From: Winogradskyella bathintestinalis
GTDB taxonomy: Bacteria > Bacteroidota > Bacteroidia > Flavobacteriales > Flavobacteriaceae
DNA length: 64,000 nucleotides
Assembly: GCF_030407435.1 (NCBI RefSeq)
Contig: NZ_JASDDK010000002.1
Location: 900,702-964,701 of the forward strand
Direction of reading: 5' to 3'
The stretch's first letter is position 1, and every line of letters begins with the position of its first letter. A program made the position numbers and the translations under genes. Shown here piece by piece: positions 38,209-47,388 of the stretch. The notes beneath the pieces were generated by a model that saw only the letters and a list, made by a program, of their open reading frames with translations, was not told the origin of the DNA and ran no database searches.

Positions 38209-39221
38209 TGACTCTTATTGATAATGCTTCATTAAAATCGCTTAACTCCTTTGGCATAGATGCTAAAGCGAAAACATTTTACAATGTGCCTTCGGTAGAT
38301 AAACTTATTGATATTTTAAAAAAATATCATGGACATCCGTTATTCATTTTAGGGGGCGGAAGCAATATGTTGTTAACTAAAGATATTGAAGCATTGGTAC
38401 TTCACATCAACCTTAAAGGTATTGAAGTTATCTCCGAAACCGAGAACACCGTTGTTGTAAAAGCTATGGCTGGAGAAAACTGGCACAATTTTGTACTTTG
38501 GTGTTTAAAACAAAACTATGGAGGACTTGAAAATTTATCATTAATTCCAGGAAATATTGGAACGGCTCCTATACAAAATATTGGTGCATATGGAGTAGAG
38601 CTCAAAGATATTTTTGTGAGTTGTGAAGCTATAAATATTGAAAATCAAACCACAAGAACTTTTATAAAAGAAGAATGTAATTTTGGTTATAGAGAATCTA
38701 TATTCAAACAAGACTTAAAAGATCAATATATTATAACAAGTGTTAATTTTAAATTGACAAAAACAGATCATCAATTACAAACCGACTATGGAGTAATTAA
38801 AAATGAACTGGCGTCCCATGGCATATATAATCCGAGCATTCACGATATATCTAATGCAGTCATTGCAATAAGACAAAGCAAATTACCAGATCCTAAGGAA
38901 ATTGGTAATAGTGGCAGCTTTTTTAAGAACCCAATTATAACTGCGGAAGAATTTAAAGAATTAAAACATAATTTTCCAGACGCACCATCATATAAAATAT
39001 CCGAAGAATACATAAAAGTTCCTGCAGGATGGCTTATTGAAAAAGCTGGTTTTAAAGGTAAACGCTTTAAAGATTATGGGGTACACAATAAACAAGCCCT
39101 AGTTTTAGTTAATTATGGGAATGCAACCGGAAAAGAAATTTTTGAATTGGCTCAATTAATACAAAAAACAGTAAAATGGGTTTTCAATATTACAATTGAT
39201 ACAGAAGTAAACATCTTTTAA
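38208..39221 (+). CDS. murB: UDP-N-acetylenolpyruvoylglucosamine reductase MurB
   Basis: MurB is the FAD/NADPH enzyme that makes UDP-N-acetylmuramate. The long type I form (337 residues) shows NSFGIDAKA near the start, the FAD-binding LGGGSNMLLT and GNIGTAPIQNIGAYGVE, the catalytic region YRESIFK, and NSGSFFKNP with the active-site serine. It overlaps the aminotransferase stop by one base and is followed by a hairpin. Confidence 0.97.
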   Translation: MTLIDNASLKSLNSFGIDAKAKTFYNVPSVDKLIDILKKYHGHPLFILGGGSNMLLTKDIEALVLHINLKGIEVISETENTVVVKAMAGENWHNFVLWCLKQNYGGLENLSLIPGNIGTAPIQNIGAYGVELKDIFVSCEAINIENQTTRTFIKEECNFGYRESIFKQDLKDQYIITSVNFKLTKTDHQLQTDYGVIKNELASHGIYNPSIHDISNAVIAIRQSKLPDPKEIGNSGSFFKNPIITAEEFKELKHNFPDAPSYKISEEYIKVPAGWLIEKAGFKGKRFKDYGVHNKQALVLVNYGNATGKEIFELAQLIQKTVKWVFNITIDTEVNIF

Positions 39222-39223
39222 TA

Positions 39224-39252
39224 CAAAAGTCGCAATTAGATTGCGACTTTTG
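39224..39252 (+). terminator. Terminator-like hairpin after murB
   Basis: A 13-bp perfect stem, CAAAAGTCGCAAT and its complement, with loop TAG follows the murB stop by two bases. The T tract is only four bases and part of the stem, so it may terminate weakly or act in both directions. Confidence 0.75.
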
Positions 39253-39333
39253 AATTTAGAATAATTTCTTTTTGAAAATGCTATTAATCAACCTCTTACG
39301 AAGTTAAAACCATTCTAATATTATTATGTTGAC

Positions 39334-39348
39334 CACCTTTATAAGGTG
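39334..39348 (+). promoter_or_regulatory. Small inverted repeat ahead of the ECF sigma gene
   Basis: CACCTT, three bases, AAGGTG forms a 6-bp inverted repeat 72 bases before the sigma factor start. It could be an operator or a leader hairpin. No other evidence. Confidence 0.3.
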
Positions 39349-39420
39349 TAATTAATTATATTTACGTTTAGAAATGTGTTTTGGACGTTTCAATTATAAA
39401 AAAAATAAGATTTTATTATT

Positions 39421-39954
39421 TTGAGTATAACACCAATAGAAAAAAAGATAATCGACTTGCTTCAAAAGGGAGATAAGCGTGCTTTAAATTTGCTTTATGA
39501 AAATTATTCGAACAGTCTTTATGGTGTAATCTTAAAAATTACAGTGAATGAAGAAGTCGCTGAGGATGCATTGCAAGAAACATTTGTTAAAGTATGGAAA
39601 AACGCTTCCAAATACGATCCAAGTAAAGCTAAACTTTTTACATGGTTATTCCGTATAGCGCGAAATACAGCTATCGATAAACTAAGAAGTTTTAATAATC
39701 GTTTCCATAAAGAAGTCCAAATTGAAACTTCTAACGTATATATTTTACCAACAACAAATTTTAACCAAGATGTCATGGATATCAAAAAACATGTTGGGAA
39801 TTTAGAAGAAAAATATCAGATTGTGTTAGATGCCTTATTTTTTCAAGGTATGACGCAACAAGAAGCTAGCGATGAACTAGATATTCCGTTAGGCACTATT
39901 AAATCTCGATTAAAAATAGGGTTACGCGAACTTAAAAAAGTTTATAATCCATAA
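39421..39954 (+). CDS. ECF-type RNA polymerase sigma factor
   Basis: A 177-residue sigma-70 family protein with region 2 at about 25-92 (EDALQETFVKVWKN and FTWLFRIARNTAIDKLRS) and region 4 at about 120-175 (ALFFQGMTQQEASDELDIPLGTIKSRL). The start is a TTG at 39421; no in-frame ATG lies near. The next gene encodes an anti-sigma factor 11 bases downstream, the typical regulated pair. The signal sensed is unknown. Confidence 0.92.
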   Translation: MSITPIEKKIIDLLQKGDKRALNLLYENYSNSLYGVILKITVNEEVAEDALQETFVKVWKNASKYDPSKAKLFTWLFRIARNTAIDKLRSFNNRFHKEVQIETSNVYILPTTNFNQDVMDIKKHVGNLEEKYQIVLDALFFQGMTQQEASDELDIPLGTIKSRLKIGLRELKKVYNP

Positions 39955-39965
39955 AATATTTGATC

Positions 39966-40757
39966 ATGGAAAGAAATGTACAAACCTTTTTAAAATCTAA
40001 CCTACTTAATAAGTATCTGGTTGGAGACACTTCTTTGAAGGAATCGAAAGAAGTTGAACACTTTATTTCTACATATCCTGAGGTAGCGCAAGCATTTGAA
40101 AAACTTCAAGCTAATATAGAAATTGTAGCAAAAGCAGGGGCTGTAGATGTACCAGAGCATATCCTAGGTGAAATATTAGAATCTTTGGAAGAAACTAATG
40201 ATACCAAGGTTATTAATTTGGTACAGAACAAAAAAACACCATGGTACAGCATTGCAGCAAGTGCCGCAGCTGTTTTATTTGCTGCAACATCATTTATGCT
40301 TTATCAAAAGAATACAGACTTAAATCATGAAAATAATGTAGTAGTAGAAGAAATATTTGATTTACGTAGCGACATTGAAAATAACAATTCAAAATTAGAT
40401 GAGTTATCTAAAGAATTATTAAAACTTAATAATCCTGATGCTAAGAAATATGTGATAAACGGTAATGATCGCGCTAAGAACTTAAAGACTGTTGCTTATA
40501 TTAATCCAGTTGAAAAAACGTCGATGATTGATGTTATTACATTACCGCAACTTCCAAAAGAGCAACAATATCAAATCTGGGCTGAGCTACAAGATCGCAT
40601 GGTTAATTTAGGAATTCTAGATGAATCTGATCGTAAGTTGAAACAGATTCCTTACATGGAAGATGCGTTAGCACTAAGTATTAAAATTGGTAAAAAAGGT
40701 GATAATGCAAACGAAAATGATACTGAAGTTGCTGAAATTTCTTTAAAGGAAGAGTAA
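39966..40757 (+). CDS. Anti-sigma factor, RskA-like
   Basis: A 263-residue protein from the ATG at 39966 (a TTG at 39960 would add two residues). Residues 1-80 are a cytoplasmic domain with NLLNKYLVGDTSLKESKEVEHFIS, as in anti-sigma binding regions. One membrane helix lies at about 91-110, then a coiled-coil stalk (about 115-145). The RskA-type periplasmic domain follows, with VAYINPVEKTSMIDVITLPQLP and QYQIWAELQDRMVNLG. It is co-transcribed with the ECF sigma factor ahead of it and is expected to bind it. Confidence 0.9.
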   Translation: MERNVQTFLKSNLLNKYLVGDTSLKESKEVEHFISTYPEVAQAFEKLQANIEIVAKAGAVDVPEHILGEILESLEETNDTKVINLVQNKKTPWYSIAASAAAVLFAATSFMLYQKNTDLNHENNVVVEEIFDLRSDIENNNSKLDELSKELLKLNNPDAKKYVINGNDRAKNLKTVAYINPVEKTSMIDVITLPQLPKEQQYQIWAELQDRMVNLGILDESDRKLKQIPYMEDALALSIKIGKKGDNANENDTEVAEISLKEE

Positions 40758-40802
40758 TATTATTAATGGCAATGTTATAGACATATCATTAATTAATCCA
40801 GG

Positions 40803-40837
40803 AAAAAGGTGTAATCTTATAGATTACGCCTTTTTTT
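40803..40837 (+). terminator. Rho-independent terminator after the sigma/anti-sigma pair
   Basis: A stem of about 15 bp (AAAAAGGTGTAATCT with its complement, one G-T pair) and a TAT loop is followed by seven T. Confidence 0.92.
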
Positions 40838-41196
40838 ATTAAAACCTTTTTAGAATTTAAGTAATTGTTAGTGTACACATTTTGCTTATTACTAAAACGA
40901 AATCAAGGTTTTAAGACAGCGATATTTGAGTTTTATTTTAGCTTAAACACACCATAAATTTTAAATCCAAATTTTCCAAAAGAGATTTTTACATTCAAAA
41001 ATTATGACAAACAGCAAATAACCAAACATAGATATGGGTTTCATACATTTTTCAACAAAACTTTCTATCGAAACAAAAAGCATTATCTTTGCATTAAATT
41101 TTAGCTATTCTATAAAATATCCTGTAATATATTTGTATTAGCCTACAATTATTATGGATGTCTTATCTGAAATAAAATTATAATAGATATTACCAG
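40838..41196. other. Intergenic region between the anti-sigma gene and the small Cys-rich gene
   Basis: About 360 bases, AT-rich, with no gene I can support. It contains a TATCTTTG -7 element at 41084-41091. The leader from there to the small gene at 41197 would be about 100 bases and shows no clear fold. Confidence 0.6.
41084..41091 (+). promoter_or_regulatory. Candidate -7 element for the small Cys-rich / glycosyltransferase operon
   Basis: TATCTTTG is an exact TAnnTTTG match, with an imperfect TTTC at 41062-41065 as a possible -33 (18-base spacer). The first gene begins 105 bases downstream. Confidence 0.5.
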
Positions 41197-41400
41197 ATGA
41201 AATTACTTTTACTTACATTAGGATTATTAGCGTTAGCCGTGGCAGGAATCGCTATTAAAATTTGGGCGAAAAAAGATGGTAAATTTGCTGGCACCTGTGC
41301 TAGCCAAAATCCAATGCTCAATAAAGAAGGTGAAGCTTGTGGTTTTTGTGGAAAAACTCCAGACGAATACAAAGACTGTAGCGAACCTCAACATTCATAA
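41197..41400 (+). CDS. Small membrane-anchored Cys-rich protein
   Basis: A 67-residue protein with one N-terminal helix (about 2-22), a basic segment, then GTCASQNPMLNKEGEACGFCGK and a final CSE (shown only as landmarks: Cys34, a CGFCG pair, and a late Cys). The spacing of four cysteines looks like a small metal-binding or disulfide knuckle facing the periplasm. The gene ends six bases before the glycosyltransferase ATG. I have seen such short proteins labelled 'membrane or secreted protein' in Flavobacteriia; no function is known to me. Confidence 0.8.
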   Translation: MKLLLLTLGLLALAVAGIAIKIWAKKDGKFAGTCASQNPMLNKEGEACGFCGKTPDEYKDCSEPQHS

Positions 41401-41406
41401 TTTTTA

Positions 41407-42519
41407 ATGACACTACCACTAATACTATTCTATGTATTAATTGCCGTTGTTTGTATTCAAATTATTTATTATCTAAGTTTTTTATTTGTATTTGGCCTTA
41501 AACCGGTCGAAACCCAATTAAAAAAACAAATTCCCATTTCTGTAATCATCTGTGCTAAAAATGAAGCTAAAAATTTAAAAAAAAATTTACCCTTCATCAT
41601 TGGTCAAGCTTATTCCAATTTCGAAATAGTATTGGTCAACGACAGTTCATTTGACGATACATTGGAAGTTATGGAGGAATATTCCGCCTTAAACTCTAAC
41701 ATTAAAATTGTTGATGTTAAAGCTAGTGAAGCATTTTGGGGCAATAAAAAATATGCACTTACGCTTGGGATAAAGGCCTCTAAACACGATTTTTTAGTTT
41801 TTACAGATGCCGATTGTGTACCTAATTCTAAACATTGGTTAGCACACTTAAGCGAAAAATTCTCAAACGAGAAGTCCATTGTTTTAGGTTATGGAGCTTA
41901 TGCCAAAAAGAAGTTTTCTCCTTTAAATAAACTGATTCGTTTTGAAACTGTAATGACTGCTTTACAATATTTCTCTTATGCACAGCTGGGCTTAACCTAT
42001 ATGGGTGTCGGTCGTAATTTAGCCTATAGGAAAGAATTGTTTTTTAATAATAGTGGATTCAATAATCATATGTCAATTAAATCTGGTGATGATGATTTAT
42101 TTATTAATGAAGTTGCAAATGCATCGAATACTGCATTATGTTTTACCAAAGAAAGTTTTACAGTTTCTGAGCCAAAATCATCATATAGATCATGGATTCT
42201 TCAAAAAAGACGGCATATAAGCACGGCTTCATTTTATAAATTGAAACATAAATTATTGTTGGGTTTATTTTACATTACACAATTTCTATTTTGGAGTCTT
42301 ACGCCGGCTTTGCTATTTTTAGGATTTAAATGGCAGTGGGTAGTTGCGTTAATTAGCTTAAGGGGTATTACCCAATGGCTTAGTTTCGGATTTAGCGCTA
42401 AAAAACTAAATGAAACCGATCTTATTGTATTTGCACCAATCTTAGAAGTCTTCCTAATTATAACACAATTGAATATCTTTGTTACTAATCTAATATTTAA
42501 ACCGAAACATTGGAAGTAA
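41407..42519 (+). CDS. Family 2 glycosyltransferase
   Basis: A 370-residue membrane glycosyltransferase with a GT-A fold. An N-terminal helix (about 5-30) precedes the nucleotide-binding VIICAKNEAKNL and the catalytic DxD at 134-136 (VFTDADCVP). The acceptor-site pattern ends with QKRRHIST near 265. Three C-terminal helices (about 285-305, 308-325, 340-362) anchor it. It may build a surface polysaccharide or glycolipid; donor and acceptor are unknown. The next gene begins inside its last codons. Confidence 0.9.
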   Translation: MTLPLILFYVLIAVVCIQIIYYLSFLFVFGLKPVETQLKKQIPISVIICAKNEAKNLKKNLPFIIGQAYSNFEIVLVNDSSFDDTLEVMEEYSALNSNIKIVDVKASEAFWGNKKYALTLGIKASKHDFLVFTDADCVPNSKHWLAHLSEKFSNEKSIVLGYGAYAKKKFSPLNKLIRFETVMTALQYFSYAQLGLTYMGVGRNLAYRKELFFNNSGFNNHMSIKSGDDDLFINEVANASNTALCFTKESFTVSEPKSSYRSWILQKRRHISTASFYKLKHKLLLGLFYITQFLFWSLTPALLFLGFKWQWVVALISLRGITQWLSFGFSAKKLNETDLIVFAPILEVFLIITQLNIFVTNLIFKPKHWK

Positions 42520-43055
42520 GCGAAGCCATACATAAAGCTAAAAACAAAGAGCAAAGCGCATTTAATTTTCTTCTTGATCGATTTTGGAACGACGTGTATT
42601 TATTTCAGCTTAAAAGAACCCTGAACGAAAATGATGCTGAAGATATTACCATTCAGACCTTTTCGAAAGCTTTTGATAAGATAGCCACCTATAAGGAAGA
42701 CTATAAATTTAAGACTTGGTTAATAACAATTTCAAAAAATATACACATAGATTTAATTCGTAAACAGAAAAAATCAATTAATAATACCTCAAAAGACAAC
42801 GATGATCACTATTTTGATATTGTTGACGACTCTCCTACTCCAGAAGATAAAATAATAACCGAACAAAATCTAGCTAAACTTCTGCGAGATATTAAGAAGC
42901 TAAAACCTCATTATCAAGAAGTTATTAACTTAAGATATTTTCAAGAATTGAGTTATAAAGAAATTTCTGAAGAACTCAATGAACCCATTAATAATGTAAA
43001 AGTTAAACTATTAAGGGCTAAAAAATTACTTGCTGAAATCATCATAAAAAAATGA
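42510..43055 (+). CDS. Second ECF-type sigma factor
   Basis: A 181-residue sigma-70 family protein with region 2 (about 10-80, ENDAEDITIQTFSKAFDKI and FKTWLITISKNIHIDLIRK as landmarks) and region 4 (about 125-178, LRYFQELSYKEISEELNEPINNVKVKL). The only reasonable start is the TTG at 42510, which overlaps the glycosyltransferase end by ten bases, so coupling is likely. No anti-sigma gene follows; lipA is next, with its own promoter-like element. Confidence 0.88.
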   Translation: MEVSEAIHKAKNKEQSAFNFLLDRFWNDVYLFQLKRTLNENDAEDITIQTFSKAFDKIATYKEDYKFKTWLITISKNIHIDLIRKQKKSINNTSKDNDDHYFDIVDDSPTPEDKIITEQNLAKLLRDIKKLKPHYQEVINLRYFQELSYKEISEELNEPINNVKVKLLRAKKLLAEIIIKK

Positions 43056-43202
43056 TTGATTAGTCTCAATAATTAATTTATAATAACTTGATCTTTTCTC
43101 ACTCATAAATTTTTATCTAAATCACAGTCCCTAATTCATTTTGGATCGTTCATCTTTCTGTTTTCTATTTTCAAATAGATTTAACAATCAGTATTTACTT
43201 TG

Positions 43203-43210
43203 TATCTTTG
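43203..43210 (+). promoter_or_regulatory. Candidate -7 element for lipA
   Basis: TATCTTTG, an exact TAnnTTTG match, lies 20 bases ahead of the lipA ATG at 43231. It supports that ATG as the start over upstream in-frame TTG codons. Confidence 0.55.
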
Positions 43211-43230
43211 CTTTCAGAAATAAACATCTC

Positions 43231-44103
43231 ATGGAAACCAAAATTGCCTCAAACATTTTACCCGAACGAAAACCAAAATGGTTACGTGTAAAATTACCCA
43301 CTGGTAAAAAATATACTGAATTAAGAACATTAGTAGATAAATATAAATTAAACACTATTTGTGCTTCTGGAAGTTGCCCAAATATGGGGGAATGTTGGGG
43401 AGAAGGTACGGCAACCTTTATGATTTTAGGTAATGTTTGCACACGTTCTTGTGGATTTTGCGGAGTGAAAACTGGGCGGCCAGAAACTGTAGATTGGGAC
43501 GAACCAGAAAAAGTTGCAAGGTCCATAAAGTTAATGCAGATTAAACATGCTGTCTTAACAAGTGTAGATCGTGATGATCTTAAAGATATGGGAAGTATTA
43601 TGTGGGCAGAAACCGTAAAATCTGTAAGACGCATGAATCCGGAAACCACTCTCGAAACATTAATCCCCGACTTTCAAGGTATTGAAAAACATATCGACCG
43701 GATAATAGAAGTAGCTCCAGAAGTCGTTTCTCATAACATTGAAACCGTAAGACGCTTAACCAGAGAGGTAAGAATACAAGCGCAATACGACCGTAGTCTT
43801 GGGGTTTTAAAATATTTAAAAGCCCAAGGACAGCGGAGAACCAAATCTGGTATAATGTTAGGTTTGGGTGAAGAACGTGAAGAAGTAATTCAGACATTGC
43901 ACGATTTGCGCGCTAATGATGTAGACGTAGTTACTATTGGTCAATATTTGCAACCAAGTAAAAAACATTTACCTGTAAAGCAATTTATCAATCCAGATCA
44001 ATTCGATGAATACAAAGCAATAGGATTAGATTTAGGTTTTAGACATGTAGAAAGCAGTGCTTTAGTAAGATCTTCTTATAAAGCTCAAAAACACATTAAT
44101 TAA
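43231..44103 (+). CDS. lipA: Lipoyl synthase LipA
   Basis: LipA is a radical-SAM enzyme that inserts two sulfurs into octanoylated lipoyl domains. Counting from the ATG at 43231 (290 residues), the auxiliary cluster cysteines are Cys44, Cys49 and Cys55, and the radical-SAM cluster is Cys70, Cys74 and Cys77 (CTRSCGFC). The C-terminal RSSY serine, a ligand of the auxiliary cluster, is present. A longer in-frame extension to 43141 is not family-like. gap starts within its stop codon. Confidence 0.97.
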   Translation: METKIASNILPERKPKWLRVKLPTGKKYTELRTLVDKYKLNTICASGSCPNMGECWGEGTATFMILGNVCTRSCGFCGVKTGRPETVDWDEPEKVARSIKLMQIKHAVLTSVDRDDLKDMGSIMWAETVKSVRRMNPETTLETLIPDFQGIEKHIDRIIEVAPEVVSHNIETVRRLTREVRIQAQYDRSLGVLKYLKAQGQRRTKSGIMLGLGEEREEVIQTLHDLRANDVDVVTIGQYLQPSKKHLPVKQFINPDQFDEYKAIGLDLGFRHVESSALVRSSYKAQKHIN

Positions 44104-45086
44104 TGATTACAGTTGCCATCAACGGCTTTGGCAGAATTGGTCGTCGTGTTTTTAGGTTAGCTCTAGAGCACCCGCAGATACAAATAATTGCTATTAACGA
44201 TTTGGCTGATGCTAAAACTTTAAGTCATTTATTAAAGTACGATAGTATTCATGGGGTTTTAAATAATGTGGTTTCTTACAATGAAAAACATATCATCGTT
44301 GACGACGTTGCGATACCATTGTACCAAGAATCACATCCAAAAACTATTGATTGGTCTGCAGTACAACCCGATTTTGTAATAGAATCGACAGGCAAATTCA
44401 AAACTAAATTAGAACTTCAATATCATATTAGTAACGGAGCTAAACGCGTTATTTTATCTGTACCTGCGTTAGGAGATGACATAAAAACCATTGTTCTTGG
44501 TGTTAACGAACATATAAGAGACGGCAGCGAAACTATTTTATCTAATGCTTCTTGTACTACAAACAATGCAGCTCCAATGATAGCTTTAATTAAAGCACAT
44601 TTTGAAATAAAACAAGCTTATATTACCACCATTCATTCTTATACAACAGACCAAAGCTTGCACGATCAGCCTCATAAAGATTTAAGGCGTGCTAGAGCTG
44701 CTGGTCAATCCATCGTTCCAACAACTACAGGAGCAGCTAAAGCTTTGACCAAAATTTTTCCAGATTTATCTGAAGTTATCGGGGGTTGTGGTATTAGAGT
44801 GCCCGTGGCTAATGGTTCTTTAACTGATATTACAATTAATATTGAGAAACCAACATCTATTGAACAAATTAATTCAATATTTAGAAATGCCGCCGACAAT
44901 GAATTAAAAGGTATTCTTGAATATACTGAAGACCCGATTGTTTCTATTGATATTGTCGGTAATACACACTCTTGTATTTTTGATGCGCAAATGACTTCTG
45001 TAATAGGAAATATGGTAAAAATTGTAGGTTGGTATGATAATGAAACTGGATATAGTTCAAGAATTTTAGATTTAATTTGCGATTAA
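44103..45086 (+). CDS. gap: Glyceraldehyde-3-phosphate dehydrogenase, type I
   Basis: GAPDH interconverts glyceraldehyde-3-phosphate and 1,3-bisphosphoglycerate with NAD(P). The 327-residue protein has the Rossmann start INGFGRIGRRVFRLAL, the catalytic SNASCTTN (Cys near 150), the HSYTTDQ histidine region, and the C-terminal GWYDNETGYSSR. The gene overlaps lipA by one base (TAATG). The proximity to lipA is unusual for a glycolytic gene, so it may be one of several paralogues with a specialised role; this is inferred. Confidence 0.95.
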   Translation: MITVAINGFGRIGRRVFRLALEHPQIQIIAINDLADAKTLSHLLKYDSIHGVLNNVVSYNEKHIIVDDVAIPLYQESHPKTIDWSAVQPDFVIESTGKFKTKLELQYHISNGAKRVILSVPALGDDIKTIVLGVNEHIRDGSETILSNASCTTNNAAPMIALIKAHFEIKQAYITTIHSYTTDQSLHDQPHKDLRRARAAGQSIVPTTTGAAKALTKIFPDLSEVIGGCGIRVPVANGSLTDITINIEKPTSIEQINSIFRNAADNELKGILEYTEDPIVSIDIVGNTHSCIFDAQMTSVIGNMVKIVGWYDNETGYSSRILDLICD

Positions 45087-45120
45087 TCGGACAAACAAAC
45101 ACTTTTATCGAATAAATAAT

Positions 45121-45128
45121 TATATTTG
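45121..45128 (+). promoter_or_regulatory. Candidate -7 element for the hybrid histidine kinase
   Basis: TATATTTG matches TAnnTTTG. It lies 10 bases before the ATG at 45139 and 19 bases before a second in-frame ATG at 45148; the latter gives a more normal leader. No -33 element is evident. Confidence 0.4.
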
Positions 45129-45138
45129 CTTGAATTAA

Positions 45139-47388
45139 ATGGAGCTAATGTCCCAAGTCAAATATAACATATTTGTTTTTTTAGCATGCTTTTGTAGCCT
45201 CATCTTTGCACAGCAAGAAGGCATTCAAGATAAAGAAATGCTAGTACTAAGGCTTAACGAACATTTAAGTCGAGCGAAACTAGATAGCGATCGCGGAAAT
45301 TACTATAATGCTTTAGATAACTTAGAAAAAGCATTAGAAGTTGCGGTGAAAATTGATGACAAATCCAATGAAGGTAAAATATACACCAAAATTGCAAAAG
45401 TTCAATTTTTAGTTGATAAAGAAGACCAAGCCAATATTTCACTTACCAAAGCCATTCAAATTCAACGAGAAAACAACGACTATGGTAACCTTGCTGCTAC
45501 TTATAATATAAAAGGAGTTATTCACAGTACTAAAGGTGAATATCAAAATGCTTTAGATTATTATAAATCTGCAAACAACCTTTTTGAAGAAGAAGACTTA
45601 GAAGAATATATTTCTGAAGTAACTCTAAACGAAGCCAAGGTATATATCGCTCAAAAACGCTATGAAGATGCCAAAACTCAACTCGAAAAAACCATAATTC
45701 TTGCAAAAAAGCACGACCAAAAACGTCGCTTAAGTAGTGCTCTAATTGAAAGCGGAAAGGTTTATTGTGCATTAGACAATACTAAAATGGCGCTATCGCA
45801 AACAGATGAAGGATTAACTATTGCACAAACAAATAATATTTTAGAGAATATAAACGAAGCTTACGTAACGTTAAGTGAAATTCACGAAAAAAATAAGGAT
45901 TACAAAAACTCTTATGCTTACATTAAAAAGCATATTCATTTATCCGATTCCATTTTAAATATTAAGCGAGAAAATTTACCTCCTGGTATGTCTGGTCAAT
46001 ATATAAATCAGTTCAAAGATGCCGAAAATGCCCAGTTAAAAGCTCAAATTGATGAAGTAACTGCTGAAAGCGCATTCACACGAATTACAACCATCTTAAG
46101 TATTGCGTTGATTACTATTTTATCATTATTAACACTATCGCTCTATAAAAACAATAATATTAGGTTGAACACTAATACCATGTTGCATAAAAAGAATGAC
46201 GAACTTATTGTTGCAAAAGAAAAAGCAGAATTAGCCTCTAAAACAAAAGCAAATTTCCTATCGACAGTAACTCACGAATTGCGTACCCCCTTATATGCTG
46301 TGACGGGATTAACCAATATGTTATTAGATGAAGATCCAAAAGAACATCAAATTACACATTTAAAATCATTAAAATTCTCAGGAGATTACCTACTTACTTT
46401 TATTAACGATATTCTACAAATCAATAAAATTGAAGCCAACAAAGTAGAAATAGATCCAGAAAATTTCAACCTTAAAAGTAAACTAGAAAATGTAATATCG
46501 GCACTTAGCAATTCTGCTAAAGACCAAAATACAGAAATTCATTTTTTATATGATAATAATTTGCCAGAAACATTTATTGGCGACCAACTAAAAATTTCCC
46601 AAATCTTAATTAACCTACTTGGAAATGCTATTAAATTCACGCAAGATGGAGACATCTGGGTGAGAGCTCACAAAATTGACGTTAAGGACAACATGTACCA
46701 ACTTCGTTTCGAAATTGAAGACAATGGTATTGGAATTACTGAAGAAAAGCAAAACCACATGTTTGATAGTTTCTCTCAAGGTTCCGTTCAAATTAACAGA
46801 AAATATGGAGGCACAGGTCTAGGATTGTCTATCGTAAAAGGACTGATTCAAATTCTAAAAGGTAAAATTTATTTAAAAAGTACACTTGGCAAAGGCACTA
46901 CATTCTTTTTTGAAATTCCTTTAAAATATGATAAAGATGCACAAAAACCAATAGTGGAAGAAGTTAAAACAGCTAATAAAATGGACGATTTGGACTTAAG
47001 TAAAGTTAAAATTCTAATTGTAGAAGATAACAAAATCAATCAAATGATTACCAAAAAGATTCTTAATAAAATGAATCTATATTGTGATGTTGTGGATAAT
47101 GGCGAAGCTGCTGTAGAACAAGTCAAAGACGTAACCTATGACGTTGTTTTAATGGACATACATATGCCAGGCATTAGTGGATTAGAGGCCACAAAAATCA
47201 TCAGAACATTTGATAAAGACTTAACTATTTTTGCACTTACCGCCGTAACTTTAGAAGATAAAATGCACGAGTTTGGCGATGCTGGATTCGATGATATTAT
47301 TTCTAAACCCTTTAAACAAGAAGACTTTGAAGATAAATTACACGCCGCACTTTCAGGCGAAAAAATAGTGTCTAGTTTTTTTAGTTAA
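45139..47388 (+). CDS. Hybrid sensor histidine kinase with TPR sensor and receiver domain
   Basis: A 749-residue one-piece phosphorelay protein. An N-terminal signal peptide (about 8-24) leads into periplasmic tetratricopeptide repeats (about 30-280). A membrane helix at about 315-333 is followed by a HisKA domain with the phospho-accepting His in THELRTPLYAV (about 378). The HATPase domain has LLGNAIKFT, EDNGIGI and GGTGLGLSI. A C-terminal receiver domain has ILIVEDN and the phospho-accepting Asp in VLMDIHMPG (about 672). No DNA-binding output is present, so it signals to another protein. TPR sensor kinases of this shape are common in Flavobacteriia. Its end overlaps the convergent lpxK end by eight bases. 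Confidence 0.93.
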   Translation: MELMSQVKYNIFVFLACFCSLIFAQQEGIQDKEMLVLRLNEHLSRAKLDSDRGNYYNALDNLEKALEVAVKIDDKSNEGKIYTKIAKVQFLVDKEDQANISLTKAIQIQRENNDYGNLAATYNIKGVIHSTKGEYQNALDYYKSANNLFEEEDLEEYISEVTLNEAKVYIAQKRYEDAKTQLEKTIILAKKHDQKRRLSSALIESGKVYCALDNTKMALSQTDEGLTIAQTNNILENINEAYVTLSEIHEKNKDYKNSYAYIKKHIHLSDSILNIKRENLPPGMSGQYINQFKDAENAQLKAQIDEVTAESAFTRITTILSIALITILSLLTLSLYKNNNIRLNTNTMLHKKNDELIVAKEKAELASKTKANFLSTVTHELRTPLYAVTGLTNMLLDEDPKEHQITHLKSLKFSGDYLLTFINDILQINKIEANKVEIDPENFNLKSKLENVISALSNSAKDQNTEIHFLYDNNLPETFIGDQLKISQILINLLGNAIKFTQDGDIWVRAHKIDVKDNMYQLRFEIEDNGIGITEEKQNHMFDSFSQGSVQINRKYGGTGLGLSIVKGLIQILKGKIYLKSTLGKGTTFFFEIPLKYDKDAQKPIVEEVKTANKMDDLDLSKVKILIVEDNKINQMITKKILNKMNLYCDVVDNGEAAVEQVKDVTYDVVLMDIHMPGISGLEATKIIRTFDKDLTIFALTAVTLEDKMHEFGDAGFDDIISKPFKQEDFEDKLHAALSGEKIVSSFFS

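Noticed and set aside
43141..43230. Thirty-residue N-terminal extension of lipA from a TTG
   Set aside because: Contains the likely -7 element of lipA and has no counterpart in the family; the ATG at 43231 fits.
44103..45086. GAPDH as a non-catalytic paralogue
   Set aside because: The catalytic Cys (SNASCTTN), His region and cofactor motif are all intact.
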